Below are positions 43,395-54,067 of a stretch of DNA of 64,000 nt, in pieces. Source of the stretch: Agriotes lineatus (Eukaryota; Arthropoda; Insecta; Coleoptera; Elateridae); the NCBI GenBank assembly GCA_940337035.1, contig CALNHX010003279.1, forward strand, positions 62,001-126,000. The letters are read 5' to 3'. Numbering within the stretch: the stretch's first letter is position 1; each line of letters begins with the position of its first letter. The position numbers and the translations under genes are program-made. The notes under the pieces were generated by a model that was not told the origin of the DNA, made no database searches, and saw nothing but the letters and a program-made list of their open reading frames with translations.

Positions 43395-43545
43395 CTACTA
43401 GCACCTGACATTGCTACATACACTTGACGATAGCTAAATACTGGTTGTGATGAATATTATATATTCCTACTTTATCCAGAGTTTGTCTTCGTGGTTTATT
43501 AATTGTCATCGCACGTGCTAGGCGCACAGCGAGAATGGGAAGGAT
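43395..43545 (-). pseudogene. Helitron Pif1-type helicase fragment 2
   Basis: The minus strand reads LARAMTINKPRRQTLDKVGI then YNIHHNQYLAIVK, and next QVLVVLKT. This is the same motif VI block (AMTINKSQGQT..VG.YL......GQLYVA.SR) from a second, different Helitron copy, since fragment 1 has its own version 800 bp away. About 50 residues survive. Confidence 0.65.
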
Positions 43546-44700
43546 ACCACAAAGAAGAGCTAGGAGAAGGCCAAATAGAATTTTGAAATAATAGATTACA
43601 AAAGCGATGACTGAATGCAACTTAAACGAAGAAAACTGTGACGATGGAACGATGGAAGAGTATGAAAAACAGGTGTCGGATAACGTCGAAGGATGTTTTA
43701 ACAATATGCTTATGCTTGTACCAACAGGGAAAGCAATGAACCAGTGTGTAAATAAGCACATTCTCATAATTATAATAAGCAGAAAAAACACCTTACAGCA
43801 TCTGAGCAATACCGATTTTCTTTAACTGTCATTTTACATGTATTTTGACGTTTGTCTAACGAACCAGCAGACCGTTGATTTCAAATAAACATTTAGTAGT
43901 TACAGTAGTCCATTGTAAAAAATCCGCAGAACGTCGCAGGCTGACTTCGAGAATATACTTGGTTTACTGTTACTGCATGGCCGGCAGCAACCACTTGAGA
44001 GCTATTTTCAATTTAGGACTTTTGTGCACATCTACACGGTGACAGCTTTCATTTAAAAAAAGAATTATCGAAATCGGCCGGGTGGAAGTCTCAAAATAGA
44101 TGAAAGAAAACGCTTCACGTTTTAAATATATAGATTATCCGTCAGTCTGTCAACTATCAATATGTCAGCTGTCAGAATCAGCACGCGGCAGCAGTAAGCT
44201 AACATGCGGTCACAAAGCAACCACTAATAGAGCGATTTCTCAAACAGTAAGCTTGAATAAAAGTTTCAGCGCCCTACAACGGGTGGGCCAGAAACTATTC
44301 CAGCAAGGCGGCAAAATTTAAATACGCCATTACTAGGATATTTGGATTAATCAAGGATATACTGTCAACACCAATACAAATTTTGCATATACATAATTTG
44401 CCTTCATCAGAATCTCGATTTTAAAGTTTTGAACCGCATAAATCGGAATATGCAAAATCTTTATAGGTTCTGAAGTTTACAATAATTATGGAAAATTCAA
44501 ACAAAATATTTGCGAATAACAAATATATTTAAGTAATTCAAATAGCAATATTGTTTAATAGGTATTGTCAATCTTACAATAGTCGTGCTCAATTGCAACA
44601 ATTTGCTTTGGTTCAAAATGCTTTTCACGCATTTTAAATGATTTGTCGGTGTCAGTTTGACGTATGAGTTTACTATTTACGCACTTTTCAAAAGGCGGAC
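43546..44700. other. No recognisable gene
   Basis: A 72-codon frame (43607-43825) and a 73-codon frame (44100-44321) carry no motif that I know. Some of the first could be more Helitron remnant. Otherwise AT-rich. Confidence 0.35.
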
Positions 44701-44704
44701 AGAT

Positions 44705-45010
44705 GACATCAGCGCCTCCAGACGGATGGGCCAATCTCTAACAATTATTTGATTTGACAGATGCATTCAGAAAATGCTTCTATTAGTAGGTTTTTCTATG
44801 CCGTTGGGAAACTTGTGTCTCCTACACTAAATCGGCACAATTTGAAACAACACTTCTTCACATACAGACCCATTATTAATTATAGTTTGGTTCACAACCT
44901 TGCCGAGTGGCGACACTAGCGCCGTCCGACGGGTGGGCCAGTCCCTAACAATTATTTGACAGGTGCATTTAAGAAACTCCTCTATTAGTGGTTGCTTTGT
45001 GCATGCGGTA
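44705..45010. repeat. Direct duplication, ~90-bp units 215 bp apart
   Basis: Two blocks, 44705-44800 and 44920-45010, share AGCGCC..CCGACGG-TGGGCCA, CTAACAATTATTTGA, ACAG(A/G)TGCATT and TCTATTAGT. About 80 percent alike. Probably parts of an interspersed repeat. Confidence 0.6.
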
Positions 45011-46578
45011 CAGTTTCTTCATAAAAATTGCATCATCTACTTTCTTTCCTAGGTAAGAAAAACGAACCTTCTTACCTCGGATGAGGTGAGCAATGCCTAC
45101 TATTCTAACCGGCTGGGAAAAAAATACAATTTTCTGCTTGTTTTTTATTATAAATTTGGTCTCATTAAAAAATACCTATATATGTTTCAAAAAGGTGAGT
45201 GAGTAAATTATTTTTTCAATGATTACTCAAATTTTTAAGGAATTCGATTTTTAAAACATTAATATATAAAACAATGAATATTGAGGTGTCAACCGTTTTG
45301 GTTGACACTGATTTGAAATCTGATAAAAAATTTCAAAACACTCATTTAGATCGTTACCGCTGTCAAGTTTGGTTTGCTAGACCAGATTCAACAACTAGAC
45401 CAGATTTTTGCGTTTTTTTAGGTAAATGAGTCTAAAAGATTTTTTAAAATGACACTTTTTAGTTGAAAATGTATTGAAAAAACAAGACTATTTAGCTAAA
45501 GAAATTAAACACAAATGGGTAGAAAAGAGGGGTGTTCATTTTGGTTTCAAATTGTCTCAGGAATTTCGAAAACTTCAACGGATGAAATTTAAAAACAACC
45601 CATTTTCCCTCTAAAACGCGTTTTGAAAAATCTGGTCTAGACAAAATGCATCGATTTTCATGGTTTTTTGGGGTGAAAAAAACTTCAACGCTTGAAAATG
45701 AGGGTTAAAATCTTGATTTTTGTTAGTTTTTCTAAACTTCAACCATAAAAATTAAAAAATCGAGCTGCTTTGAGAGTCATCGTGTTCTGCTGGAGCTAGA
45801 AATATTTAATAACATTTAATATTAATAATTTATTAAAGGGTATATGAAGTACATAAATTCATCTTAAGAGAGAATTTGTCTGAAACTAAATAGAATTAAA
45901 AAAGTTAAATATAACAGCAAAATAACAAATTTTACCATAATGTATGAAGGATAGTGATTGTAGGGCAAAACATTAAATAATTATAAATACGTTGTATATT
46001 GCAATGGTATGTCTAATTAGTGTTGTAATATGTTATTAATTTAATTTTTAAATAAGGGTACCACGCAAATATTTTTCGTATTCGTGTTATCAAATCTTAG
46101 GTTGATTAAAAGTTACTTGTAAATTGATAGATAAAAATAAGTAGTTGTATACCCTTTATGATATTTTATTTATCTGCAATTAATCCAATAATACGCTAGC
46201 TCAAATCGATAAAGCACAGACTCATCTCGGTTGGGTCCACCCTGAATGCATAATTTATTAAAATTATTAAATACGGATCTGTTTCCGCATAAGCTCAAAC
46301 GCGCACAATCTAAAACTAAAATTGGGTCAAATATAAGCCAAGATGGACGCCGTTTGCAAGATCGCGTCAAATTGAATAAACAAAACAAGTGAAATCGATC
46401 GCAGTTCTATTGGTTACTATTTAAATTAGTTAGTTTTCGCGGCATTAATCGTCATTGGTTTCTAGCATTTGTTTATGGGGCCCGCCTTTATCTCCCAATT
46501 GTTTATTTTGGTGTGGGTCTGGATCACATTGACAGATAACCTCAAATAATGGATTTTGAGCTTCCTGGCAGACTAGAG
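45011..46578. other. AT-rich stretch with small palindromes
   Basis: Contains a hairpin GTGTCAACCGTTTTGGTTGACAC (as two short arms GTGTCAACC/GGTTGACAC at about 45285-45307) and another at about 45058-45082 (GTAAGAA..TTCTTAC). A TCTAGACCAGAT motif recurs at 45375, 45393 and 45630. No gene seen. Confidence 0.4.
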
Positions 46579-47472
46579 TCACTCGTACGGCGATGGAACT
46601 GGCCTGGATTGCATTAGGTCGTCTAGCTTTGCTAGGAAGATCATCGGCAACTCGCCGTTCCTTCCTCCGAACTTGGGTATCATTTCGTTGTTTAAGCTGG
46701 TAGTCGTCGTGTTTGCCGAGAGTTCCTGTACCTGTTCGAGCCTCTCATGTACCCCTTGTATTTCCCTCGTGATCCTATTGTCGACCAGGGCAATGTAGTG
46801 TGCGTTTCGGCTCTGTCCCTCTTGTATCTTGACCCACTGTTCGTCTGTTTTCGTCGCAAGACTGATTAACCCAAATTCAAGCATTTTTTTATGTTGTGCT
46901 AGTTGTTCCTGTGTCTTATTTTCGACACCCTTTATCCTGTCCTCAATTTCCTTTCCTTTCTGTCCGATCTTTTCTTCTACCAACTGTGTCACTTCTTGTT
47001 GTAACTTTTCCATAGATTTTATCACATGTTCTGTGTTGCTGTGTTTTGCTGGGTAAAGTTTAATATATTTCGAGAACACGTCCACCATGCTTAGAATGTG
47101 TCGGTACCCATATTGTCCCTGTACCAAATTTCCTAGATAATCGATCGCGACTAGCTCTAATGGTTCGTTGACTCTTATGCTTTTGATCACGTTCTGGTTA
47201 GTATAATTCTTCTTTTTGGCTAATTGACAGATCGTGAAACAATTCGTGAAGTGCTTAATGAATTTGATATCGTTCTTGGTGTAAAAACATTCGCGAAACA
47301 TCAACCATGTTTTTCTTCTCCCACAGTGTCCGAAAGTTTGATGAATTTCCTTCACCACATTAACTACATCTTCTCTACATAGTACTATTAATTCTTTTCC
47401 ACCTAGTAATTTTACCAATAAACTTTCTACTATTTTAAAACCTTTATATTTTTGATTTGGACTATCTTGCAC
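46579..47472 (-). pseudogene. Ty3/gypsy integrase fused in frame to gag-like coiled coil
   Basis: 297 residues. The first ~145 are integrase: zinc-binding H-H-C-C (EIHQTFGHCG .. CFTICQLAKK) and a DDE core with LVAIDYLGNL and HILSMVDVFSKYI (both Asp present, Glu block missing). At about residue 150 (47025) the text changes to a long acidic/basic coiled coil (EKLQQEVTQLVEEK .. ERLEQVQELSANTTT) and then IPKFGGRNGELPMIFLAKLDDL. That is the pattern seen at the N-terminus of some gypsy gag proteins. The normal gag-before-integrase order is reversed, so a deletion or recombination joined the end of one copy to the start of another. Confidence 0.7.
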
Positions 47473-47499
47473 TAAATTTCTTATTTGTTGGAATTCTAA

Positions 47500-47700
47500 A
47501 CTTTCCTGTTTGGTTAATAGTTCCCTTCGAAAATCTTCCCTGTTGATAATTTTTTTCTATCCCTACCATTGTTTCTGTAGTTTACTTTTTGCTGCCTCCT
47601 TTCTGCTTAAGAAATCCGCTACTACATTCATGTTCCCTGGTCTATGTCTTATTTCGAAATCATACTGTTGCAAGTTCATAAGCTTATCTATCTTTCAATT
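47500..47700 (-). pseudogene. Ty3/gypsy RNase H end, upstream of the integrase
   Basis: Minus-strand text LMNLQQYDFEIRHRPGNMNV then ADFLSRKEAA (near 47590-47690) is the classical end of gypsy RNase H. It is followed, after a stop, by FRRELLTKQESLEFQQIRNL leading into the integrase frame. Upstream of 47700 pol is missing. Confidence 0.75.
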
Positions 47701-48493
47701 ACCTTTCTTATAAAACCCTGACTGGATTTCACTATTAAACTGTACCTGAATTCTACGCTTCATTCCCTTGCGTTTGCGATCCATCTTGTAATTATTAAAT
47801 TTCATTCGGCTTGGCATTTACTTTAACACAAACCTAATCAATTAACTGAACTTACATTCAACTTAGATCCCTATTCAAATTGAGCTTTGCTTATTGCGTT
47901 CATTAATTAAATATTCTGCAATTACTGGCATCTCATTACAAATGTATTCATTCTGGCAAATTCAAGTTTTAGTTTTGCAGTTATATAAAATATCTTACTC
48001 TTGAGCTTTCATGAAATGTCCATTAATTTGGCAATGCTAACAGAGTTGATTGGTAGGGCTTAAAACCATAGCAATATATACTCGTACAATACATAGCATA
48101 AAGTTAGGTGCCGCAACGTATAGCTATAGCATAATTATGACACCAAAAACGTTGGGCGAATTCTAATCGTTGGACACGACATAATAATATCTATTTTATC
48201 CATTTTGTACATTTTGAACACTTTCTACATTAAAGACGTTTAAACATTTTCTTCTGCAACTTTTTTTAGTTACAATTTATATTTTAAAAATGCAATTGTA
48301 TGGACAGTACCAACTATGTGGTGGGCTCAAAAGCTAGTAATATCTAAAGATATGTGCTGTAGAAACGTCATTCATATCCAATAAGCGTTACCATAACAAA
48401 TCTAATGGTACCGGGTTTCACTGTGATCAGAATTTAGTCTATTCTATTTCAAATAGAAGAACTTCACTATTTTTATATATATTTACATATGTT
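47701..48493. other. No recognisable feature
   Basis: AT-rich flank of the palindromic element. No frame over 60 codons. Confidence 0.5.
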
Positions 48494-48499
48494 CTTACT
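48494..48499. repeat. Target-site duplication CTTACT (left)
   Basis: CTTACT directly precedes AGTAGGACAGGGG. The same six bases directly follow CCCCTGTTCTACT at 58281-58286. Confidence 0.85.
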
Positions 48500-48539
48500 A
48501 GTAGGACAGGGGCACTTTTCCCCCACCACTTTTAATTGA

Positions 48540-48670
48540 TTCGCGGATTCGCGGTTTAATTCGCGGATTTATTCGCGGATTTCGCGGTTTTATTCGCGGA
48601 TTTCGCGGAATTTTCGCGGATTGACCCAATTAATTCCGCGGTTTGATCTAATTAATTTCGCGGTTTGATC
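48540..48670. repeat. TTCGCGGAT iterations near the left end
   Basis: About nine tightly spaced TTCGCGG(A/T)T cores within 48540-48625, then CCGCGGTTTGATCTAATTAAT and a second TTTCGCGGTTTGATC copy. Mirrored at about 58110-58240. Dense short iterations next to an element end resemble binding sites for a replication or transposition protein. Confidence 0.7.
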
Positions 48671-49047
48671 TAATTAATCACATATGAAGTTTGATATGTA
48701 ATTTACATATGTGCTACTGATTAAATTACGCATTAGATTTTTTAATTTGCTTCTGGAATTACGCGTCGGACTTCGGCGGCCATCTTGGATTTCTGGCGGG
48801 AATATTTGAAATTTGAATTTTTTCCGATTTTTTTTTCTAAGTTCCATTATTTGAATTTAAATCTCCCGGGGTGTCGGCCATCTTGGTGCGCGCGCACTTC
48901 TCACGGCGGTTGTTTTTAAATTTGAATTTTCGCGGAAATATTTGAAATTGAAACTGGTGGATCTATCTCGCTCTTCGAAGCTGCTGTCTCTCTCTTGCAT
49001 TCACTCGCGGAAATATTTAAATTTAAAAAAAGCTATTTGCGTCGGAC

Positions 49048-49130
49048 CCGAGTGGGAATCGAACCCTCTACGTTTGCATACACATTGGGCTCACATCGAT
49101 CGATGCCTCTAGACCACGGGGCGGTACGGG
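49048..49130 (-). tRNA. tRNA-like sequence, left arm (pseudogene)
   Basis: Mirror of the plus-strand sequence at 57640-57718. On the minus strand it has an A box TGGTCTAGAGG and a perfect B box GGTTCGATTCC, but the acceptor stem pairs poorly and I cannot form a proper anticodon arm. Either a decayed tRNA or an unusual tRNA-like RNA. Confidence 0.5.
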
Positions 49131-50150
49131 ATTTAAAGGGTTTGAACGAAACGCCATTTCGCAGCTCTACAGTCACGCCGCTCGAATTTTAAACAACTTA
49201 TTTTTTCGAAAATTTAAATTTTAAGAACTGAAATGTGTAGCTTGATGTGATTAAAGGTATATGCAATTTTTAAAAAATTGACTTCGCCCGCGATTTCGTC
49301 ATAATTAATTATTTTATTTTTATCGTTAGGCCCGGTATTACAAAACAGCCAGTGAAAGTTTGCACTTCGGATTCTGCGAATATAGTCCTGAAATAGTTTA
49401 AAAATATACTCAAAAATGAATTACTTATTTTATATAGCGAGATCATAATTACGCGGCGGTTATTTTCAATTTTCAACATAAAATGTGTAATTATTCGCAA
49501 TGGTTTTTGCAGCACAGACAATGGAATTTGCTATGATATCACCGACTCTGTAGAACTTTCTATTTCGTCATCCTCAAATGGCTTAACCGGTCGCATATTT
49601 GAGTTCGCTAGATGGCACAACGCGGACCTGGAATGCCGGGCTCTGATTGGTCGCCAACTTCGTGTCCTTCTTGAATGACGTTTGAATTTGAACCGATGAT
49701 TCTTATTAGTTTTAATTTTATTGTAATCTTTTTTTTACTTACGTAAGTGCACTTGTGGCATATTAGCACCAATAAATATCTATCTATCTATAGATAAACA
49801 GACAAGATTTACCCTGTTTTGGTGTTAAGAAATCATCCGATTCAGAAACTACTTAAGCTGAATTGTATGAAACAATAAATAAGTAGTTATACTTATTTAT
49901 TATTTTGAATTTCGTTGTCTTTTAATACGTGTTGGAGTCGCTGCTTATATTATTTTCTTGCAAAGCTACTGCAGTTTGTGTTGATGTACTTTAAAAGATC
50001 TATGAAAATTTATTTTTGTTATAACCTAAATTTTGTTTTCAATTGTATTATGTTCATATTATTTTTGGAATGTTTTAGCGCTAATATATGAGTGACTTAA
50101 CAAATATTTGTCCGTTATTTTAATTTTTAAAAAAGCTTCCTGCGATGTCC

Positions 50151-50192
50151 CATGGCTGGAGTCGAACCAGCGATCACAGCAAAAAATTTCCA
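50151..50192 (-). tRNA. tRNA 3'-half-like fragment, left arm
   Basis: Minus strand GATCGCTGGTTCGACTCC then AGCCATGGGA: a perfect 5-bp T stem (GCTGG/CCAGC) with a B-box loop. No A box or 5' half is recognisable upstream. Mirrored at 56573-56615. Confidence 0.4.
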
Positions 50193-50415
50193 TTAAACGA
50201 TGCTATTAGTTACAGTTTAAAAAGGACAGACCAGATCTAAAAGAACACGAGTTGATGTCGAGACTAGAGAGAGAGATCCGGCAACAATGTACCTATTCAG
50301 AAAATATAACCTTAAACTGAAAACAACCTAACCTAGCAGAAAAAGTGTCAGTTTGCATTAGGGGAGTTTAGTTGCCGCAGAGGTACTGCCAACAAAATTA
50401 CTAGATGGTCATACA
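50193..50415. repeat. Fragment of the 510-bp MITE family, left arm
   Basis: Aligns with 34797-35030: AAAAAATTTCC-TTAAACGATG, AAAAAGGACAGACCA, ATCCGGCAACAATGTACC, AAAACAACCTAACCTA and AAAATTACTAGATGGTCAT in the same order, about 85 percent alike. The MITE terminal repeats are not present here. Confidence 0.75.
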
Positions 50416-50416
50416 G

Positions 50417-50755
50417 CATCTCACATAAATTTTCACAAAAATCGACATCATGTCATATAAATTATACAAAAACTGTCATCATGTCACTTGAAATTATATA
50501 AAAAACGACATTTTTACTAAACACACGACGAAAATTGAACAAAAATCACACAATTACAAGCCATCTCACATAAATTTTCACAAAAATCGACATCATGTCA
50601 TATAAATTATACAAAAACTGTCATCATGTCACTTGAAATTATACAAAAAACGACATTTTTACTAAACACACCACGAAAATTGAACAAAAATCACGCAATT
50701 ACACGCCATCTCACATAAATTTTTACAAAAATCGACATCATGTTACATAAACTAT
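50417..50755. repeat. 145-bp tandem array, left arm
   Basis: CATCTCACATAAATTTT recurs at 50417, 50562 and 50706; units contain CGACATCATGTCATATAAAT and TGTCATCATGTCACTTGAAA. Two full units and a partial. Mirrored at 56005-56343. Confidence 0.85.
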
Positions 50756-51570
50756 GCATAATTTTGCAAATGTTTTACACTTTTTATAAAATGCATCGCT
50801 CAAAATTAAAAGAAATAGCAATTTCATTGAAAAAATCTACTACCACAATCATTTCGATAAACAAAATTCAAAAAATCTTATACTTTTGACGGGAATATAT
50901 GTTAGTTGACCACAAATTAACATAATTTTTAAATAAAAACGCGCAATTCGTTGAAAAAAAATATTCTGACACCACCAAAACACGCAATTTCATTGAAAAA
51001 TATATATATGTTGTCCACAAATTAACATAAATTGAATAAAAACACGTAATTTTGTTGAAAAAATGTTCTGGCTGTAAATAATTTTGCAAATGTTTTACAC
51101 TTTTTATAAAATGCATCGCTCAAAATTAAAAGAAATAGCAATTTCATTAAAAAAATCTACTACCACAATCATTTCGATAAACAAAATTCAAAAAATCTTA
51201 TACTTTTGACGGGAATATATGTTAGTTGACCACAAATTAACATAATTTTTAAATAAAAACGCGCAATTCGTTGAAAAAAAATATTCTGACACCACCAAAA
51301 CACGCAATTTCATTGAAAAATATATATATGTTGTCCACAAATTAACATAAATTTGAATAAAAACACGTAATTTTGTTGAAAAAATGTTCTGGCCCCGTCA
51401 TTTCACTTAAAATTTTACAAAACTGCCATCATAACACTCGAAATTATACAAAATATATGTATGTTTATCACAAATTAACATAAACCTGAATAAAACACAC
51501 AATTTCGTTGAAAAATTTGCAAATGTTTTACACTTTTTATAAAATGTGTCGCTCAAAATTAAAAGAAATC
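50756..51570. repeat. ~320-bp tandem array, left arm
   Basis: TTTTGCAAATGTTTTACACT recurs near 50761 and 51082, with a shorter third unit near 51526. The units are nearly identical over ~300 bp, ending in AATTTTGTTGAAAAAATGTT then CTGG. Smaller sub-repeats of CACAAATTAACATAA occur inside. Mirrored at about 55190-56004. The 82-codon frames here (50868-51116, 55644-55892) are low-complexity and fortuitous. Confidence 0.8.
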
Positions 51571-51924
51571 ACAATTTTTAAATTATATCACGCCATTATG
51601 AAATCGTAGATTGATTTTTTTGAAATTTTACACTTTGTAACTGTAAAATAACTTCAAATACTAATATTTTAGCTTTAGATTTTGTAATTATTGCAGATTC
51701 GTGAAAAACAAAAGCAGAGTAGAAATAAAAAACACAAACACTTTGTAATAAACAAATATATTGTTCTTATTTCGTATAATACTTAATAATATAAATATAA
51801 ATGTACAGCAGAATGTCTTATTTCTAAAAATTCGCTAGCAATTTACAAAACTGTAGTTTGAGGTGCACGACATTTCAAATTAAAAAGACTGCAAGTAATA
51901 AAATCAGAATTTCATTGTGTAATT

Positions 51925-53082
51925 TTAAAGTTTAAGATGCACCCAATCTAGAATTCCCTTCGTTTTTGGTGATGATGACATCTGCCTTAGAGGCGTTTTT
52001 CTAACGGCCCTTTTTTGGAGGCGTTTTCTTATCGATGTTCTTCTGACTGAACCTTTTTGATGTGGACTTGGATGAGTAGCTGGTGTTTTTAATTTATATT
52101 CTAAATCAGACTCGCAGTTATCAGTTTCCATTCCGGTTTTTCCTATAGTACCAGTCAGGGTTGGCTTCTTTTGCTGTTTAGGTTTAGCTAGCAGCACATT
52201 AGGAACGTTAAGGTCTTTGATGTAATCAGCAAACTGTAGGCGTCCGGGTGGATTAATAGTTTTTCGAGGCCGCAGAATGTCGTGAATTAAATCGACTATG
52301 TTAGACGCCGGTAAAATTTCACCCTTTATAGTAACGGTGCCCTTGTGATCCCAGTTCACATCGCTTGAGGTACTCAAAATGCGTAGGAAAACTTCAGCTT
52401 TTTTCTTAAAAGTTTTGGGAAGTGTAGATAAAATAACGGCATTTGATAGGCTGTCACTGGTTGTTTCAATAGGTATTTTGATTGGCTGCCGCGCCTGGTT
52501 TGTGAAATGAAGGAATCGTTGTAAAACCTGATTGTACTGGATCCATTTATCGTGATCAGTTAATTTAGACTTTAAAACTTTTTGCATTTCGTCATCAAGC
52601 TGTGATAATATATTTTTTATTATACCTGCATCAGAATCGCCATTTAAAGCACGCCTGAGCGTGCGAATACAGGCGATTAAAGCTCGCCGAGCTTTAAAGG
52701 TTGTCAAGGAAACGACTGAATGCAACAACGGACATGGACGCGACTACAACGTAAATAATTCTCGTAACTATAGTAGCAATATTATTATGCCCTCTCGATT
52801 TATCACGACAAAAATTATTTCTAAGTTTTTAGTGCGTAATTTATTTCCAGTATTGAAGGTATAATAAAAAATAGCGTAAAGTATTCGTGGATAACTGGTT
52901 TTTAAAACACTTGCTCTATTTCGAGCACTCCGGCTACGCCGTCGTGCTCGAAAACTCGCGCGTGTTTTAAAGACCTTGTTATCCACTCATACTTTAATAT
53001 ACTATTTCTCCGCATCATCGCCAGACTTAAGACGTTGGACAAATTCCGGCGATACAATCAACATCTTCCGCTCTTTGTCCAT
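51925..53082 (-). pseudogene. Left-arm copy of the palindrome ORF, interrupted by an insertion
   Basis: Starts at ATG 53082 (MDKERKMLIVSPEF..GDDAEK) and reads to about 53008, where the insertion brings a stop at once. The rest, 52617-51925, is intact and identical in sequence to the right copy (NILSQLDDEMQKV .. WVHLKL). One further difference is Pro for Gln in VS(P/Q)EF. See the right-arm copy at 54068-54835 for the description. Confidence 0.85.
52619..53007. mobile_element. 388-bp insertion present only in the left arm
   Basis: Lies between AATATATTTTT and CTCCGC, which are adjacent in the right arm. Its inner half is a fold-back: AAGTATTCGTGGATAAC then GGTTTTTAAAACAC pairs with GTGTTTTAAAGACC then GTTATCCACTCATACTT, with CGAGCAC..GTGCTCG inside. 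No target duplication is certain and there is no coding capacity. It came in after the palindrome formed, or was lost from the other arm. Confidence 0.75.
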
Positions 53083-53179
53083 TTTAGTCGAAAAGGAGCT
53101 CAGTCGTTTGTTCTGGTAGAGCCGTCGTGAATAAACTAGCTTAAAATCAAGACTTTCATAATAAATATATAAAAAAATA

Positions 53180-53259
53180 TGACAGGTACGGGAATCGAAC
53201 CCGTACTCTCTCGAGATCAGAACTTGAATCTGACGCCTTAACCATTCAGCCAACCTGCC
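53180..53259 (-). tRNA. tRNA-Leu (CAA), left arm
   Basis: Cloverleaf from 53259 down to 53180: acceptor GGCAGGT/ACCTGTC with one G-U pair, D arm GCT..GGC, anticodon stem TCAGA/TCTGA with loop TTCAAGT (anticodon CAA), a variable arm two bases shorter than the right copy, and T arm ACGGG/CCCGT. No intron. A run of seven T follows as a Pol III terminator. The A at 3' is the leucine discriminator base. Confidence 0.9.
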
Positions 53260-53565
53260 TCCCTATATAAACGAGCACTCTCTGCATAATTAAGAAAAAC
53301 ATATAGTTTAAAAAGCCTTCTGCATGCAATTTCAAACAATATTTCATATAAATTAAGCCATGTACAAATTTCTAAATCGGTTTTGATATATATTTTATCG
53401 AAAGACTTGACCCTCAGCTACCGTTTTATTATTTGTCGTGATTCGTCATCGATGAATTTTACAAGTGCCAGCCTGTCTGCTGTGTGACGTACGTAATGTA
53501 TCCACCCCTTTTTATTTTAAAATTCTATAAAAACAGAGGCCCGACTGATGCCGCACTAACACGTT

Positions 53566-53590
53566 TTAAACCATTGTACTCTGTTACCTG
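53566..53590. other. Central loop of the palindrome
   Basis: The arms converge through TTTTTATTTTAAAATTCTAT (53507) and its mirror (ending about 53640). Next to them CTGATGCCGCACTAACA pairs imperfectly with TGTTACCTGATGCGGCAG. What remains unpaired is about CGTTTTAAACCATTGTACTC. Confidence 0.75.
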
Positions 53591-53888
53591 ATGCGGCAGC
53601 AGTTTGGACCTCTGATTTTATAGAATTTTAAAATAAAAAGGTATGGAAACATTGCGTGCGTCACATCGCAGGCAGGATGGCACTTGTAAAATTCAGCGAT
53701 GACGCATCACGACAAATAATAAAACGGCAGCTGAGGCTCAAGTCTTTCGATAAAATATATATCAAAACCGATTTAGAAATTTGTACATGGCTTAATTTAT
53801 ATGAAATATTGTTTGAAATTGCATGCAGAAGGCTTTTTAAACTATATGTTTTTCTTAATTATGCAGAGAGTGCTCGTTTATATAGGGA

Positions 53889-53970
53889 GGCAGGTTGGCT
53901 GAATGGTTAAGGCGTCAGATTCAAGTTCTGATCTCGAGAGAGAATACGGGTTCGATTCCCGTACCTGTCA
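53889..53970 (+). tRNA. tRNA-Leu (CAA), right arm
   Basis: 82 nt. Acceptor GGCAGGT/ACCTGTC, D arm, anticodon stem TCAGA/TCTGA with loop TTCAAGT (CAA), variable arm TCTCGAGAGAGAAT that can pair TCTC/GAGA, T arm ACGGG-TTCGATT-CCCGT, discriminator A. Followed by ATATTTTTTT (T7 terminator at 53973). Nothing in the fold is broken. Leu(CAA) genes of many animals carry an anticodon-loop intron, but this one does not. It lies 98 bp upstream of the ORF start at 54068, same strand. Confidence 0.92.
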
Positions 53971-54067
53971 TATTTTTTTATATATTTATTATGAAAGTCT
54001 TGATTTTAAGCTAGTTTATTCACGACGGCTCTACCAGAACAAACGACTGAGCTCCTTTTCGACTAAA

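Larger units (their letters stand above)
48500..53565. repeat. Left arm of the palindrome (with 388-bp insertion)
   Basis: Pairs with 53585-58280 on the opposite strand. Sampled segments are about 99 percent identical over the outer 4 kb (for example the last 230 codons of the ORF are identical in translation). The inner ~200 bp beside the loop are clearly more diverged. Differences seen: the 388-bp insertion, two missing bases in the tRNA-Leu variable arm, and a ~20-bp direct duplication present only on the right (57721-57770 region). Confidence 0.88.

Noticed and set aside
50868..51116. 82-codon frame, mirrored at 55644-55892
   Set aside because: It translates AT-rich tandem repeat units. 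Identity between arms reflects the palindrome, not selection.
53903..54067. Upstream extension of the palindrome ORF through the tRNA gene (310 codons)
   Set aside because: The extension translates the tRNA and its terminator. ATG 54068 has good context and its counterpart exists in the left arm.
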